This document shows positions 43,545-50,681 of a stretch of 64,000 nucleotides of DNA, in pieces. Source of the stretch: Rhodospirillaceae bacterium (GTDB lineage: Bacteria > Pseudomonadota > Alphaproteobacteria > Dongiales > Dongiaceae). A model generated the notes under the pieces. It searched no databases. It was not told where the DNA came from and saw only the letters and a list, made by a program, of their open reading frames with translations. The stretch lies in assembly GCA_016712715.1 (NCBI GenBank), contig JADJQM010000002.1, positions 1,054,001 through 1,118,000 of the forward strand, in the 5' to 3' direction. A program made the position numbers and the translations under genes. Position 1 is the first letter of the stretch. The number at the start of each line of letters is the position of its first letter.

Positions 43545-44129
43545 TCAGGCTCCTTGAGCAATGATTTCCTTGAGCCGGATGACCATTTCATCCGGCTGCA
43601 TGTTGCCGGCGAGAACGCCGGCATATTCGTATTCGGGGTTCATGACGATGATCGCCGTGCTGTGATCCATCAGATAGAACTCGCCTTCGCCCTGTTTGGC
43701 GTAATAAACGCGGAAGGATTTGGCGGTTTCTGCGATCACCTCTGGTGACCCGGTGAGGCCCATGATGCGCGGATCGAAGGAACTGAGATATTCCTTCAGC
43801 ACCGCGGGTGTATCGCGGGCGGGATCGATCGAGACGAAGACCGGCTGGACCTTGTCGGCATCCGGCCCGAGCTTCCCCAGCACCAGCGAGAAGGTGTTGA
43901 GGGCGGTCGGGCAGGCATCGGGGCAGAAGGTGAAGCCGAAGAAGAACAGGGAATACTTCCCCTTCAGCGCCGCTTCCGTGACTTCCTGCCCATCGGTGCC
44001 GATGAGCTTGAAGGGGCCGCCCACGGACAGGGTCTGGGTCACCTGCTTGTTGTTGAGAAAATAACTGGCGCCGATGCCCGAAGCGGCCGCAACGGCCACG
44101 GCGGAAACCAGCAAGGCGCGCCGGTTCAT
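43545..44129 (-). CDS. SCO1/SenC-family copper protein
   Basis: A 194-residue thioredoxin-fold protein with an N-terminal membrane anchor (ALLVSAVAVAAASGIGASYFL). The copper ligands are the CxxxC of FTFCPDACPTAL near residue 70 and the His of YLMDHSTAIIVM near residue 156. It assembles the CuA centre of cytochrome oxidase. The ATG at 44129 is chosen; the longer frame is created by the 15-base duplication upstream. Confidence 0.94.
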   Translation of the reverse strand: MNRRALLVSAVAVAAASGIGASYFLNNKQVTQTLSVGGPFKLIGTDGQEVTEAALKGKYSLFFFGFTFCPDACPTALNTFSLVLGKLGPDADKVQPVFVSIDPARDTPAVLKEYLSSFDPRIMGLTGSPEVIAETAKSFRVYYAKQGEGEFYLMDHSTAIIVMNPEYEYAGVLAGNMQPDEMVIRLKEIIAQGA

Positions 44130-44143
44130 GGGATGTCTCCCTC

Positions 44144-44173
44144 GAATGAACAATCTGGGAATGAACAATCTGG
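44144..44173. repeat. tandem 15-base duplication
   Basis: GAATGAACAATCTGG occurs twice in perfect tandem (44144-44158 and 44159-44173) in the gap between the DUF2946 and SCO1 genes. It looks like a recent duplication in the leader of the SCO1 gene. Confidence 0.85.
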
Positions 44174-44198
44174 CCGGTGCAGGGCACCGGTGCGGTGG

Positions 44199-44630
44199 TC
44201 AGGCGATGGAGCTTGCCGGCGGTGCGCGCGAGGCGAAGGCGGCCGCAGCCAGGGACTGCGCGGGCCGAGTGGCCGGCATGCTGGCCACGATCGGCAGCGC
44301 CCAAGCCGTCATTGTTGGAGGATCGACCGGGGCGGGGGCGAAGCCGTGGGACTGCGCCAGGGTGAAGCAGACCGGGCAGCTGGCATGATTGCCGGACTTG
44401 GCCGGCTGTCCATCACTGCGCTGGCTGAAGCCGAGGCAGGTACCGGCAAAGCTCTGCATCTCGTCGGCGGTAGCGGCCGCCACGCGCATGGCGTTCTGCA
44501 TGGCATCGGCCGGCATCACCTGCGCCATGGCCTGCAGGCACAGCGCCAGCATTCCAGCGGCCAGTGTGATCCAGCGACGGGTCTTGGGAGCCGGTTGGAT
44601 GCCGGCGCGCGGGGTGAAGAACTGTTTCAT
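44199..44630 (-). CDS. DUF2946-like small cysteine protein
   Basis: A 143-residue protein with an N-terminal hydrophobic segment and a CPVC motif (SCPVCFTLAQ near residue 85), as in the DUF2946 family that accompanies copper genes. The C-terminus is Ala/Pro-rich. It heads the DUF2946-SCO1-PCuAC-cytochrome c module, so a role in copper handling is likely by context. It is preceded by the terminator of the rplI transcript. Confidence 0.7.
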   Translation of the reverse strand: MKQFFTPRAGIQPAPKTRRWITLAAGMLALCLQAMAQVMPADAMQNAMRVAAATADEMQSFAGTCLGFSQRSDGQPAKSGNHASCPVCFTLAQSHGFAPAPVDPPTMTAWALPIVASMPATRPAQSLAAAAFASRAPPASSIA

Positions 44631-44710
44631 GTCGTTGATGGCAGTCTAGTCCGGCCGCGTACTGGCTCGCAAGCAATGCACCCGGCCCGCGACCGCCTGT
44701 CCCAGGTCCG

Positions 44711-44757
44711 CAAACAAAAACGGCCGCCCCCCAGAGATTTCGTGGGGGACGGCCGTT
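44711..44757 (-). terminator. Rho-independent terminator of the rpsF-rpsR-rplI operon
   Basis: A strong hairpin (AACGGCCG with CGGCCGTT, then CCCCCA with TGGGGG across one mismatch, about 9-base loop) is followed on the minus strand by TTTTTGTTTG. It lies about 40 bases beyond the rplI stop. Confidence 0.88.
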
Positions 44758-44794
44758 CTGGTAGCGAACCTGGCCTTGCGACCAGGCTTTAGGC

Positions 44795-45370
44795 TCAGGC
44801 TTCTTCCGACGCGGTCTCGCCGGTGGCCTCGGCGGCCTCGGCAAGCAGCTTGTCGAGATCGGGGGTGTCATCGTCCTCGGTCTTGGCGATGAAACCACCG
44901 GCCTTTTCCTGCATGACGGCTTCGTCTTCCGACTTCGCGACGTTCGCGGTGACGGTGACGACGACTTCAGGATGCAGGGCAACCCGAACCGGGTGCAGCC
45001 CCAGGGTCTTGATCGGCTTGTCGAGGACCACCTGGCGGCGGTCGACGGTGAAGCCGGCCTTGGTGACGCCTTCGGCGATATCGCGGCTTGAGACCGAGCC
45101 GAACAGGATGCCGGTTTCCGAGGCCTGGCGGATAAGGACCACCTTCAGCCCGTCAACCTTGCCGGCAATCTTCTGCGCTTCTTCTTTAAGCTTCAGATTG
45201 TTGGCTTCGATCTGCGCGCGCTGCGTCTCGAAACGCTTCTTGTTCTCTTCGGTGGCGCGGAGCGCCTTCTTCTGCGGCAGCAGGAAGTTGCGCGCAAAGC
45301 CCGGCTTCACATTGACGACGTCGCCGATGTGACCCAGCTTTTCGACGCGTTGGAGCAGGATGATTTCCAT
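44795..45370 (-). CDS. rplI: 50S ribosomal protein L9
   Basis: A 191-residue L9. The signature GHIGDVVNVKPGFARNFLLPQKKA is at residues 13-36, followed by the long connecting helix and the C-terminal rRNA-binding domain. The C-terminal tail beyond residue 150 is acidic and longer than in E. coli, as in other alphaproteobacteria. It is the third gene of rpsF-rpsR-rplI. Confidence 0.97.
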   Translation of the reverse strand: MEIILLQRVEKLGHIGDVVNVKPGFARNFLLPQKKALRATEENKKRFETQRAQIEANNLKLKEEAQKIAGKVDGLKVVLIRQASETGILFGSVSSRDIAEGVTKAGFTVDRRQVVLDKPIKTLGLHPVRVALHPEVVVTVTANVAKSEDEAVMQEKAGGFIAKTEDDDTPDLDKLLAEAAEATGETASEEA

Positions 45371-45383
45371 GATCCTATTCTCC

Positions 45384-45722
45384 TTACTTCAACACGTAGG
45401 GCAGCAGGCCAAGGAAGCGAGCGCGCTTGATCGCCTGGGCGAGCAGACGCTGCTTCTTGTTGCTGACCGCGGTGATGCGGCTCGGCACGATCTTGCCGCG
45501 TTCGGAGATGAAGCGGCCAAGCAGCTTCACATCCTTGTAATCGATCTTCGGCGCCTGGGGGCCGGAGAAGGGGCAGGACTTCCGGCGACGGAAGAACGGA
45601 CGACGGCCACCCGCGGCGCCGCCACGACCACCTTCGCGGCCGCCTTCACGACCACCGTCTCGGCCGCCATCGCGTCCACCCTCACGACCGCCTTCGCGGC
45701 CGCCACGATCAAACTCGCTCAT
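45384..45722 (-). CDS. rpsR: 30S ribosomal protein S18 with N-terminal RGG-like extension
   Basis: A 112-residue S18. The canonical domain starts near residue 40 (RRPFFRRRKSCPFSG) and runs through DYKDVKLLGRFISERGKI and RARFLGLLPY. Residues 2-39 are an unusual Gly/Arg/Glu/Asp tail built on G-R-E-G and G-R-D-G repeats. S18 pairs with S6 on the 30S platform; S6 here carries a similar tail. The gene overlaps rpsF by 4 bases. Confidence 0.96.
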   Translation of the reverse strand: MSEFDRGGREGGREGGRDGGRDGGREGGREGGRGGAAGGRRPFFRRRKSCPFSGPQAPKIDYKDVKLLGRFISERGKIVPSRITAVSNKKQRLLAQAIKRARFLGLLPYVLK

Positions 45723-46246
45723 GAACGATCTCCTTCACCTTCGGCAGCGACAGCGGCCGGGCGTTCGCCACGGTCACGGCCACCAAAACCACCCTCGCGC
45801 GGGGCACCGTCGCGACCCGGACGCAGACGGTCGTCACGATCACGGCCGCCGCCAAAGCTGCGACCACCTTCGCGACCACCCTCACGCTCGCCACGGCCAC
45901 CTTCGCGGCCTTCGCGATCACGGCCCTTGGACTGCAGCATGGCGCTGGGACCGGCCTCGAGTTCGTCGACGCGCACGGTCAGATAGCGCAGCACGTCTTC
46001 GTTGAGGCGCATGTTGCGCTCAACTTCGGCGATGGCACCGGCCGGGGCATCGATGTTGAAGAGCACGTAATGGCCCTTGCGGTTCTTGTTGATGCGGTAG
46101 GTGAGACCCTTGAGGCCCCAATATTCCTTCTTGAGCACCTGACCGCCCTGGGCGGTGATGATGCCGGTGAAGGTTTCGGCCAAGGTGTCGACCTGCTGGG
46201 CAGTGACATCCTGGCGCGCAATAAAGACGTTCTCGTAGAACGGCAT
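45719..46246 (-). CDS. rpsF: 30S ribosomal protein S6 with C-terminal RGG-like extension
   Basis: A 175-residue S6. Residues 1-104 form the usual ferredoxin-like domain (YENVFIARQDV, LKGLTYRINKNRKGHYVLFN, LTVRVDEL). Residues 105-175 are a Gly/Arg/Glu/Asp tail with E-G-G-R repeats, far longer than the usual S6 tail. S6 binds S18 and 16S rRNA. GAGGGAG precedes the ATG. It is the first gene of the operon, behind a leader of about 170 bases. Confidence 0.97.
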   Translation of the reverse strand: MPFYENVFIARQDVTAQQVDTLAETFTGIITAQGGQVLKKEYWGLKGLTYRINKNRKGHYVLFNIDAPAGAIAEVERNMRLNEDVLRYLTVRVDELEAGPSAMLQSKGRDREGREGGRGEREGGREGGRSFGGGRDRDDRLRPGRDGAPREGGFGGRDRGERPAAVAAEGEGDRS

Positions 46247-46422
46247 TAAGCAACTCCCTCTGGCTCTTAGCGGCCCGTTGCTGGTTTGCCGACGATCGGC
46301 AACGCATCAGCGGATCTGACTGGAAAATCCAATCATTTCACGGACCTAGCCGATCCCCTCGCACCGTCAGCGGGTGGCACTCAGAAGAGTGACGGAGGGT
46401 CGGCAGGGCTATGGACGGGCGG
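46247..46422 (-). other. long leader of the rpsF operon, possible S6:S18 autoregulatory RNA
   Basis: From the predicted promoter to the rpsF start is about 170 bases without a coding region. It contains a perfect hairpin, TTGCCGA and TCGGCAA around three bases (46286-46302). S6:S18 leaders in other bacteria bind through a CCG-containing bulge. A direct match to that motif was not established, so this is a candidate only. Confidence 0.35.
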
Positions 46423-46450
46423 GTTATACACAGGCCCCCCGGAAATGCAA
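46423..46450 (-). promoter_or_regulatory. sigma70-type promoter of the rpsF operon
   Basis: On the minus strand TTGCAT (46450-46445) and TATAAC (46428-46423) are 16 bases apart. This is the best promoter-like match upstream of rpsF. Confidence 0.55.
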
Positions 46451-46476
46451 GGGATTGGGCGGGATTCGGCCTGAAA

Positions 46477-46520
46477 GGCCCCTCACCCCGCCCTCGCCCC
46501 GCTCTTGCGGGGAGAGGGGA
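46477..46520. repeat. REP-like palindromic element, single copy
   Basis: Contains CCCCTCACCCC, then a CCCCGC/GCGGGG stem around four bases, then AGAGGGGA. It is related to the pair at 12052-12192. It lies at the 3' end of the GFA-family gene and upstream of the rpsF promoter. Confidence 0.65.
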
Positions 46521-46522
46521 CC

Positions 46523-46867
46523 TTAAGCACTCCGCCCGTCATAGGGAATCCGCGTCAGGGTGGTGAGGTCGATCCCCTCCAGGCAGCGGACATTGACGGC
46601 GGCCGTGGCGGACCCATCGGGGCCAACGCCGAAACCGAAGGGCGCGCAGCCGCAGGTCGGGCAAAAATGGTGTGCGATCACATGCTTATTGAACTTGTAG
46701 GTGCCCAATTGGACCTCCGGCGAGCTGAGGCGCAGCTTGTCCCGGGGCACGAACCACAAGAGATAGCCCTTGCGGCTGCAATGCGAGCAATTGCACTCGA
46801 TAACGTCGCCATAGGTCCCTTCGACCTCGAATTTCACCTGGCCGCAATGGCAGCTGCCTCTTTGCAT
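46523..46867 (-). CDS. GFA-family zinc protein (second copy)
   Basis: A 114-residue GFA/CENP-V-fold protein. The zinc cysteines are in GSCHCGQVKFEVEG (residue 4 on), ECNCSHCSRKG near residue 30 and HFCPTCGCAPFGFG near residue 70. The ATG at 46867 has GGGAGG seven bases upstream; the much longer open frame is the antisense of fabD. The substrate is unknown; it need not be a formaldehyde-activating enzyme. Confidence 0.9.
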   Translation of the reverse strand: MQRGSCHCGQVKFEVEGTYGDVIECNCSHCSRKGYLLWFVPRDKLRLSSPEVQLGTYKFNKHVIAHHFCPTCGCAPFGFGVGPDGSATAAVNVRCLEGIDLTTLTRIPYDGRSA

Positions 46868-46973
46868 GGCTTGCCCTCCCGTTTGACAGGTCCTGACTAT
46901 ATAGCCCGTTCCGGGTTGACGGCAGGGGGCCAGTTGGGGTCTAAGCCCGGCACTCTTCATGGGAGGGACGTTG

Positions 46974-47921
46974 ATGCGCGCTTTCGTGTTTCCGGGCCAG
47001 GGGTCACAGGCCGTCGGCATGGGCAAGGCCCTGGCCGAGGCCTTCACATCGGCAAGGCTGGTGTTCGAGGAAGTCGACGAGGCGCTGGTGCAGAAACTCT
47101 CCAAGCTCATGTTCGAGGGTCCGGAGAGCGATCTGACGCTCACCGAAAATGCCCAGCCGGCCTTGATGGCGGTCTCGATCGCGGTCCTCCGTGTGCTGGA
47201 GACGGAAGGGAATTTCCGCCTCGCCGACAAGGCAGGCTTTGTCGCCGGCCACAGCCTTGGTGAGTATTCGGCGCTGGCCGCCGCCGGTGCCTTCACGCTG
47301 GCGGATACCGCGCGCCTCCTCAAACTGCGCGGCCAGGCGATGCAGAAGGCCGTGCCGGTGGGCGAGGGCGCCATGGCGGCCCTTCTCAATTTTGATCTCG
47401 AACGCGCCCAGAAAGTGGCAGCGCAGGCGGCGGAAGAAACCAAACTCGTCTGTGCGATCGCCAATGACAATGATCCAAGCCAGGTCGTCGTCTCCGGCGC
47501 GCTGGCTGCCGTCGAGCGGGCGGGCGTGTTGGCGCTGGAAGCCGGCGCCAAGCGTTCGGTCATGCTGCCGGTCTCGGCGCCCTTCCATTGCCCGCTGATG
47601 CAGCCCGCGGCCGACGCCATGGCGGAGGCTTTGGGCAAGACCAACATCATGATGCCCGTGGTCCCCGTCATCGCCAATGTGACGGCGCAGCCGGTCTCCG
47701 ATCCCACTACCATCGCCAAGCTGCTGGTCGAGCAGGTGACCGCAACGGTGCGCTGGCGCGAAAGCGTCCAGACCCTGAAAACACTGGGTGTGTCGCGAAT
47801 CTTCGAACTGGGCGCCGGCAAGGTGCTCTCTGGTCTCGTGAAGCGCATCGACAAGGAAATCGAGAGCCAATCCGTGGGCCAGCCCGCTGATATCGATGCT
47901 GCCCTCAAAATCCTAGGCTAA
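46974..47921 (+). CDS. fabD: malonyl-CoA:ACP transacylase FabD
   Basis: A 315-residue enzyme that loads malonate onto ACP for fatty-acid synthesis. FPGQGSQAVGMG at the N-terminus, the nucleophile Ser in AGHSLGEYSALAAAG near residue 90 and the catalytic His in VSAPFHCPLM near residue 200 are intact. GGGAGG lies upstream of the ATG at 46974. It starts the fabD-fabG-acpP-fabF-mltG run. Confidence 0.97.
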   Translation: MRAFVFPGQGSQAVGMGKALAEAFTSARLVFEEVDEALVQKLSKLMFEGPESDLTLTENAQPALMAVSIAVLRVLETEGNFRLADKAGFVAGHSLGEYSALAAAGAFTLADTARLLKLRGQAMQKAVPVGEGAMAALLNFDLERAQKVAAQAAEETKLVCAIANDNDPSQVVVSGALAAVERAGVLALEAGAKRSVMLPVSAPFHCPLMQPAADAMAEALGKTNIMMPVVPVIANVTAQPVSDPTTIAKLLVEQVTATVRWRESVQTLKTLGVSRIFELGAGKVLSGLVKRIDKEIESQSVGQPADIDAALKILG

Positions 47922-47934
47922 TGGAGTTCATGCC

Positions 47935-48675
47935 ATGATGTTCGACCTGACCGGCAAGACAGCACTTGTGACGGGCGCTTCCGGCGGTATCGGTGGCGCC
48001 ATCGCCAAGGCATTACATGCGCAAGGTGCGACTGTGGCTTTGTCCGGCACGCGGCGCGATGCGTTGGAAGCGGTCGCGGCCGAGCTCAAGGAACGCGTTC
48101 ATGTGGTGGTGGCCGACCTCTCCGACGCCGCCTCGACCGAAGGCCTGGTGAAAGAAGCCGAAGCTGCCATGGGCAAGCTCGACATCCTGGTCAACAATGC
48201 CGGCATCACCCGCGACAATCTCGCCATGCGCATGAAGGACGAGGAATGGCAGAAGGTCCTCGACGTCAACCTCACGGCCGGCTTCCGCCTGGCGCGCGCC
48301 GCCATGCGCGGCATGATGAAGCGCCGCTTCGGCCGCATCATCGGCATCACCTCGATCGTCGGCGTTACCGGCAATCCCGGCCAGGCCAATTACGCCGCGG
48401 CCAAGGCCGGCATGATCGGCATGTCGAAGGCGCTGGCGCAGGAACTGGCGTCGCGCAGTATCACAGTAAACTGCGTCGCCCCCGGTTTCATCGAAACCGC
48501 CATGACTGGCGCCCTCAATGAGGAGCAGCACAGCCAGTTGCTGCCCAAGATCCCGATGGGACGCATGGGCCAAAGCAGTGAGATCGCCGCAGCGGTCGTG
48601 TATCTGGCCAGCGACGAGGCCGCCTACATGACTGGTCAGACACTCCACGTGAATGGCGGTATGGCCATGATCTGA
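47935..48675 (+). CDS. fabG: 3-oxoacyl-ACP reductase FabG
   Basis: A 246-residue NADPH-dependent SDR that reduces 3-oxoacyl-ACP. TGASGGIGGAIA near residue 13, VNNAGITRDN near residue 84, Ser in ITSIVGVTGN and Tyr/Lys in NYAAAKAG (YxxxK) are all present, as is the C-terminal MTGQTLHVNGGMAMI. GGAG precedes the ATG at 47935; a second ATG follows at once. It is 13 bases after fabD. Confidence 0.96.
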   Translation: MMFDLTGKTALVTGASGGIGGAIAKALHAQGATVALSGTRRDALEAVAAELKERVHVVVADLSDAASTEGLVKEAEAAMGKLDILVNNAGITRDNLAMRMKDEEWQKVLDVNLTAGFRLARAAMRGMMKRRFGRIIGITSIVGVTGNPGQANYAAAKAGMIGMSKALAQELASRSITVNCVAPGFIETAMTGALNEEQHSQLLPKIPMGRMGQSSEIAAAVVYLASDEAAYMTGQTLHVNGGMAMI

Positions 48676-48877
48676 TTACATTTTTATGTGATCGACCGAC
48701 CTTGCGCGGGCACTACTGGTCAAGTCCCGCAGAGTTGTGTTAAGTGACCGCTGACCAATGGCTTCTGATTCACCTGACATAGCGGGACGGAACCAATATT
48801 CGGGTGCGGAATTCGGGTAATAACTGCAAGGACCGTCGGCCAGGATCAATGGCCGGCTCAAACAAGGGAAGACAGAG

Positions 48878-49114
48878 ATGAGCGATGTTGCTGAGCGCGT
48901 GAAGAAGATCGTGATCGAGCACCTCGGCGTGGAAGAAGCCAAGGTCACCGAAGGTGCGAATTTCATCGACGATCTGGGCGCGGACAGCCTCGATACGGTC
49001 GAGCTGGTCATGGCCTTCGAAGAGGAATTCGGTTGCGAAATCCCTGATGACGCGGCCGAGAAGATCCTGACCGTGAAAGACGCCATCGACTACATCAAGT
49101 CGAAATCCGCCTAA
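48878..49114 (+). CDS. acpP: acyl carrier protein
   Basis: A 78-residue acidic carrier. The phosphopantetheine serine is in LGADSLDTVELVMAFEEEFG (DSL motif near residue 37). It carries the growing chain in fatty-acid synthesis and also supplies lipid A and other pathways. A 202-base non-coding region separates it from fabG, so it very likely has its own strong promoter. Confidence 0.98.
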   Translation: MSDVAERVKKIVIEHLGVEEAKVTEGANFIDDLGADSLDTVELVMAFEEEFGCEIPDDAAEKILTVKDAIDYIKSKSA

Positions 49115-49189
49115 GCCAAAATCCGACCGATGCACAAGGTCAAGCAATTGATCCTGAAAATCGGTCGGGGTGTTTAGGAATTCCCGTGC

Positions 49190-49209
49190 GGGCCCCTGTT
49201 TCGGGGCCC
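49190..49209. terminator. hairpin downstream of acpP
   Basis: GGGCCCC and GGGGCCC pair around six bases. No T-run follows on the plus strand, so it may attenuate rather than end transcription, or only stabilise the acpP message. Confidence 0.4.
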
Positions 49210-49307
49210 AAACGATTTCTGGATCCAGTGATGCGGGACCCGAGCAATCGGCCCCCTATCGGTGGATGGGTACCTGAGGTTAACGGCAAAGAGTGAGCGA
49301 GGACATC

Positions 49308-50570
49308 ATGCGTCGCGTGGTCGTCACCGGTATGGGCATCGTGTCGCCCCTGGGTGTTGGTGTGGAACATGTTTGGAAGCGGTTGCTGAAAGCCGAATCC
49401 GGCCTCAGCGGCATTCAGAGCTTCGATGTCTCCGACCTGCCCTGCAAGGTGGCGGGCCAGGTACCGCTGGGCGACAAAGCTTCGGGCAATTTCAATCCCG
49501 ATGAATATGTCTCCGGCAAAGACCAGAAGAAGATGGAGCCGTTCATCATCATGGGTGTCGCTGCCGCGACCGAAGCGGTGGAAGACAGCGGCTGGGCGCC
49601 CACCGACCAGGAACAGCTCGACCGAACCGGCGTTCTCATCGGCTCCGGCATCGGCGGCCTCAATGGCATTTACGACACGGCGATCATCCTCAAGGAAAAG
49701 GGGCCGCGCCGGGTCAGCCCGTTCTTCGTGCCGTCCTGCCTTATCAATCTTGTCTCCGGCCATGTCTCGATCAAATACGGCTTCCGCGGACCCAACCATT
49801 CCGTGGTGACGGCCTGTGCGACCGGCAGCCACGCGATCGGCGATGCCGCGCGCATGATCATGCTGGATGACGCCGACGTCATGGTCGCCGGCGGTGCCGA
49901 GGCCACGATCGGGCGGATCGGCTTTGCCGGTTTCTGCGCCGCGCGTGCCATGTCGACCGCGTTCAACGACGATCCGACCGCCGCGTCACGTCCCTGGGAC
50001 AAGGACCGCGACGGCTTCGTCATGGGCGAAGGCGCCGGCATCGTGGTGCTCGAGGAATACGAGCACGCCAAGAAGCGCGGCGCCAAGATCTATGCCGAGG
50101 TGATCGGCTACGGCATGTCGGGCGATGCCTATCACATCACCGCCCCGTCCGAGGACGGCAATGGCGGCTTCCGCGCCATGACCGCCGCCCTCAAGCGCGC
50201 CAAGCTGAATATTGAGGATATCGACTATATCAATGCCCACGGCACCTCGACGCCGCTCGGTGACGAGATCGAATTGAATGCGGTGAAGCGCCTGTTTGGC
50301 GACCACGCCTACAAGCTCACCATGTCATCGACCAAATCGGCGATCGGCCATCTGCTGGGTGCAGCAGGTGCGGTCGAGGCGATCTTCTCGATCCTCGCGA
50401 TCCGCGACCAGGTCGCGCCGCCGACGCTCAACCTCACCAATCCGTCCGAGGGCTGCGACATCGACCTGGCGCCCAAGCAGGCCAAGCCCCGCAAGATCAA
50501 GACCGCCTTGTCGAACTCCTTCGGCTTCGGCGGCACCAATGCCAGCGTCATTTTCACCGGCGTGAACTGA
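49308..50570 (+). CDS. fabF: 3-oxoacyl-ACP synthase II FabF
   Basis: A 420-residue condensing enzyme that elongates acyl-ACP with malonyl-ACP. The nucleophile Cys is in VTACATGSHAIGDAA near residue 165, and the two His are in INAHGTSTPLGD near residue 305 and KSAIGHLLGAAGA near residue 342. The ATG at 49308 fits the family start RRVVVTGMGIVSPLG; a GTG at 49293 would add five residues. It follows acpP. Confidence 0.97.
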   Translation: MRRVVVTGMGIVSPLGVGVEHVWKRLLKAESGLSGIQSFDVSDLPCKVAGQVPLGDKASGNFNPDEYVSGKDQKKMEPFIIMGVAAATEAVEDSGWAPTDQEQLDRTGVLIGSGIGGLNGIYDTAIILKEKGPRRVSPFFVPSCLINLVSGHVSIKYGFRGPNHSVVTACATGSHAIGDAARMIMLDDADVMVAGGAEATIGRIGFAGFCAARAMSTAFNDDPTAASRPWDKDRDGFVMGEGAGIVVLEEYEHAKKRGAKIYAEVIGYGMSGDAYHITAPSEDGNGGFRAMTAALKRAKLNIEDIDYINAHGTSTPLGDEIELNAVKRLFGDHAYKLTMSSTKSAIGHLLGAAGAVEAIFSILAIRDQVAPPTLNLTNPSEGCDIDLAPKQAKPRKIKTALSNSFGFGGTNASVIFTGVN

Positions 50571-50612
50571 CGGCCGCCAGCGCGAGCCGCCCGATATGAA
50601 CGTGGGTCCGGC

Positions 50613-50681
50613 ATGACCGCCCATCTGTCGCTCCTGATGCCGCTCATCCTCATGACGCTGCTGATGGGGTTGCTGCCATGA
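50613..50681 (+). CDS. possible 22-residue hydrophobic peptide coupled to mltG
   Basis: The frame reads MTAHLSLLMPLILMTLLMGL and then LP. It consists almost entirely of membrane-type residues. Its stop overlaps the mltG start (ATGA). A seven-codon frame beginning at 50596 in turn overlaps its ATG in the same way. The 107-base gap between fabF and mltG could hold a real small membrane peptide or simply serve to couple translation. No Shine-Dalgarno was clear. Confidence 0.3.
   Translation: MTAHLSLLMPLILMTLLMGLLP

Noticed and set aside
45600..45720. CRISPR-like repeats
   Set aside because: The short periodic units are coding repeats of Gly-Arg-Glu codons in frame with rpsR, without spacers.
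45527..46005. Other-frame ORFs rich in Ala/Val or His/Arg in the ribosomal protein genes
   Set aside because: They arise from the repetitive codons of the S6 and S18 tails.
46868..47908. Upstream extension of the second GFA gene through fabD
   Set aside because: The extension is antisense of fabD; GGGAGG before the ATG at 46867 and the family N-terminus fix the true start.
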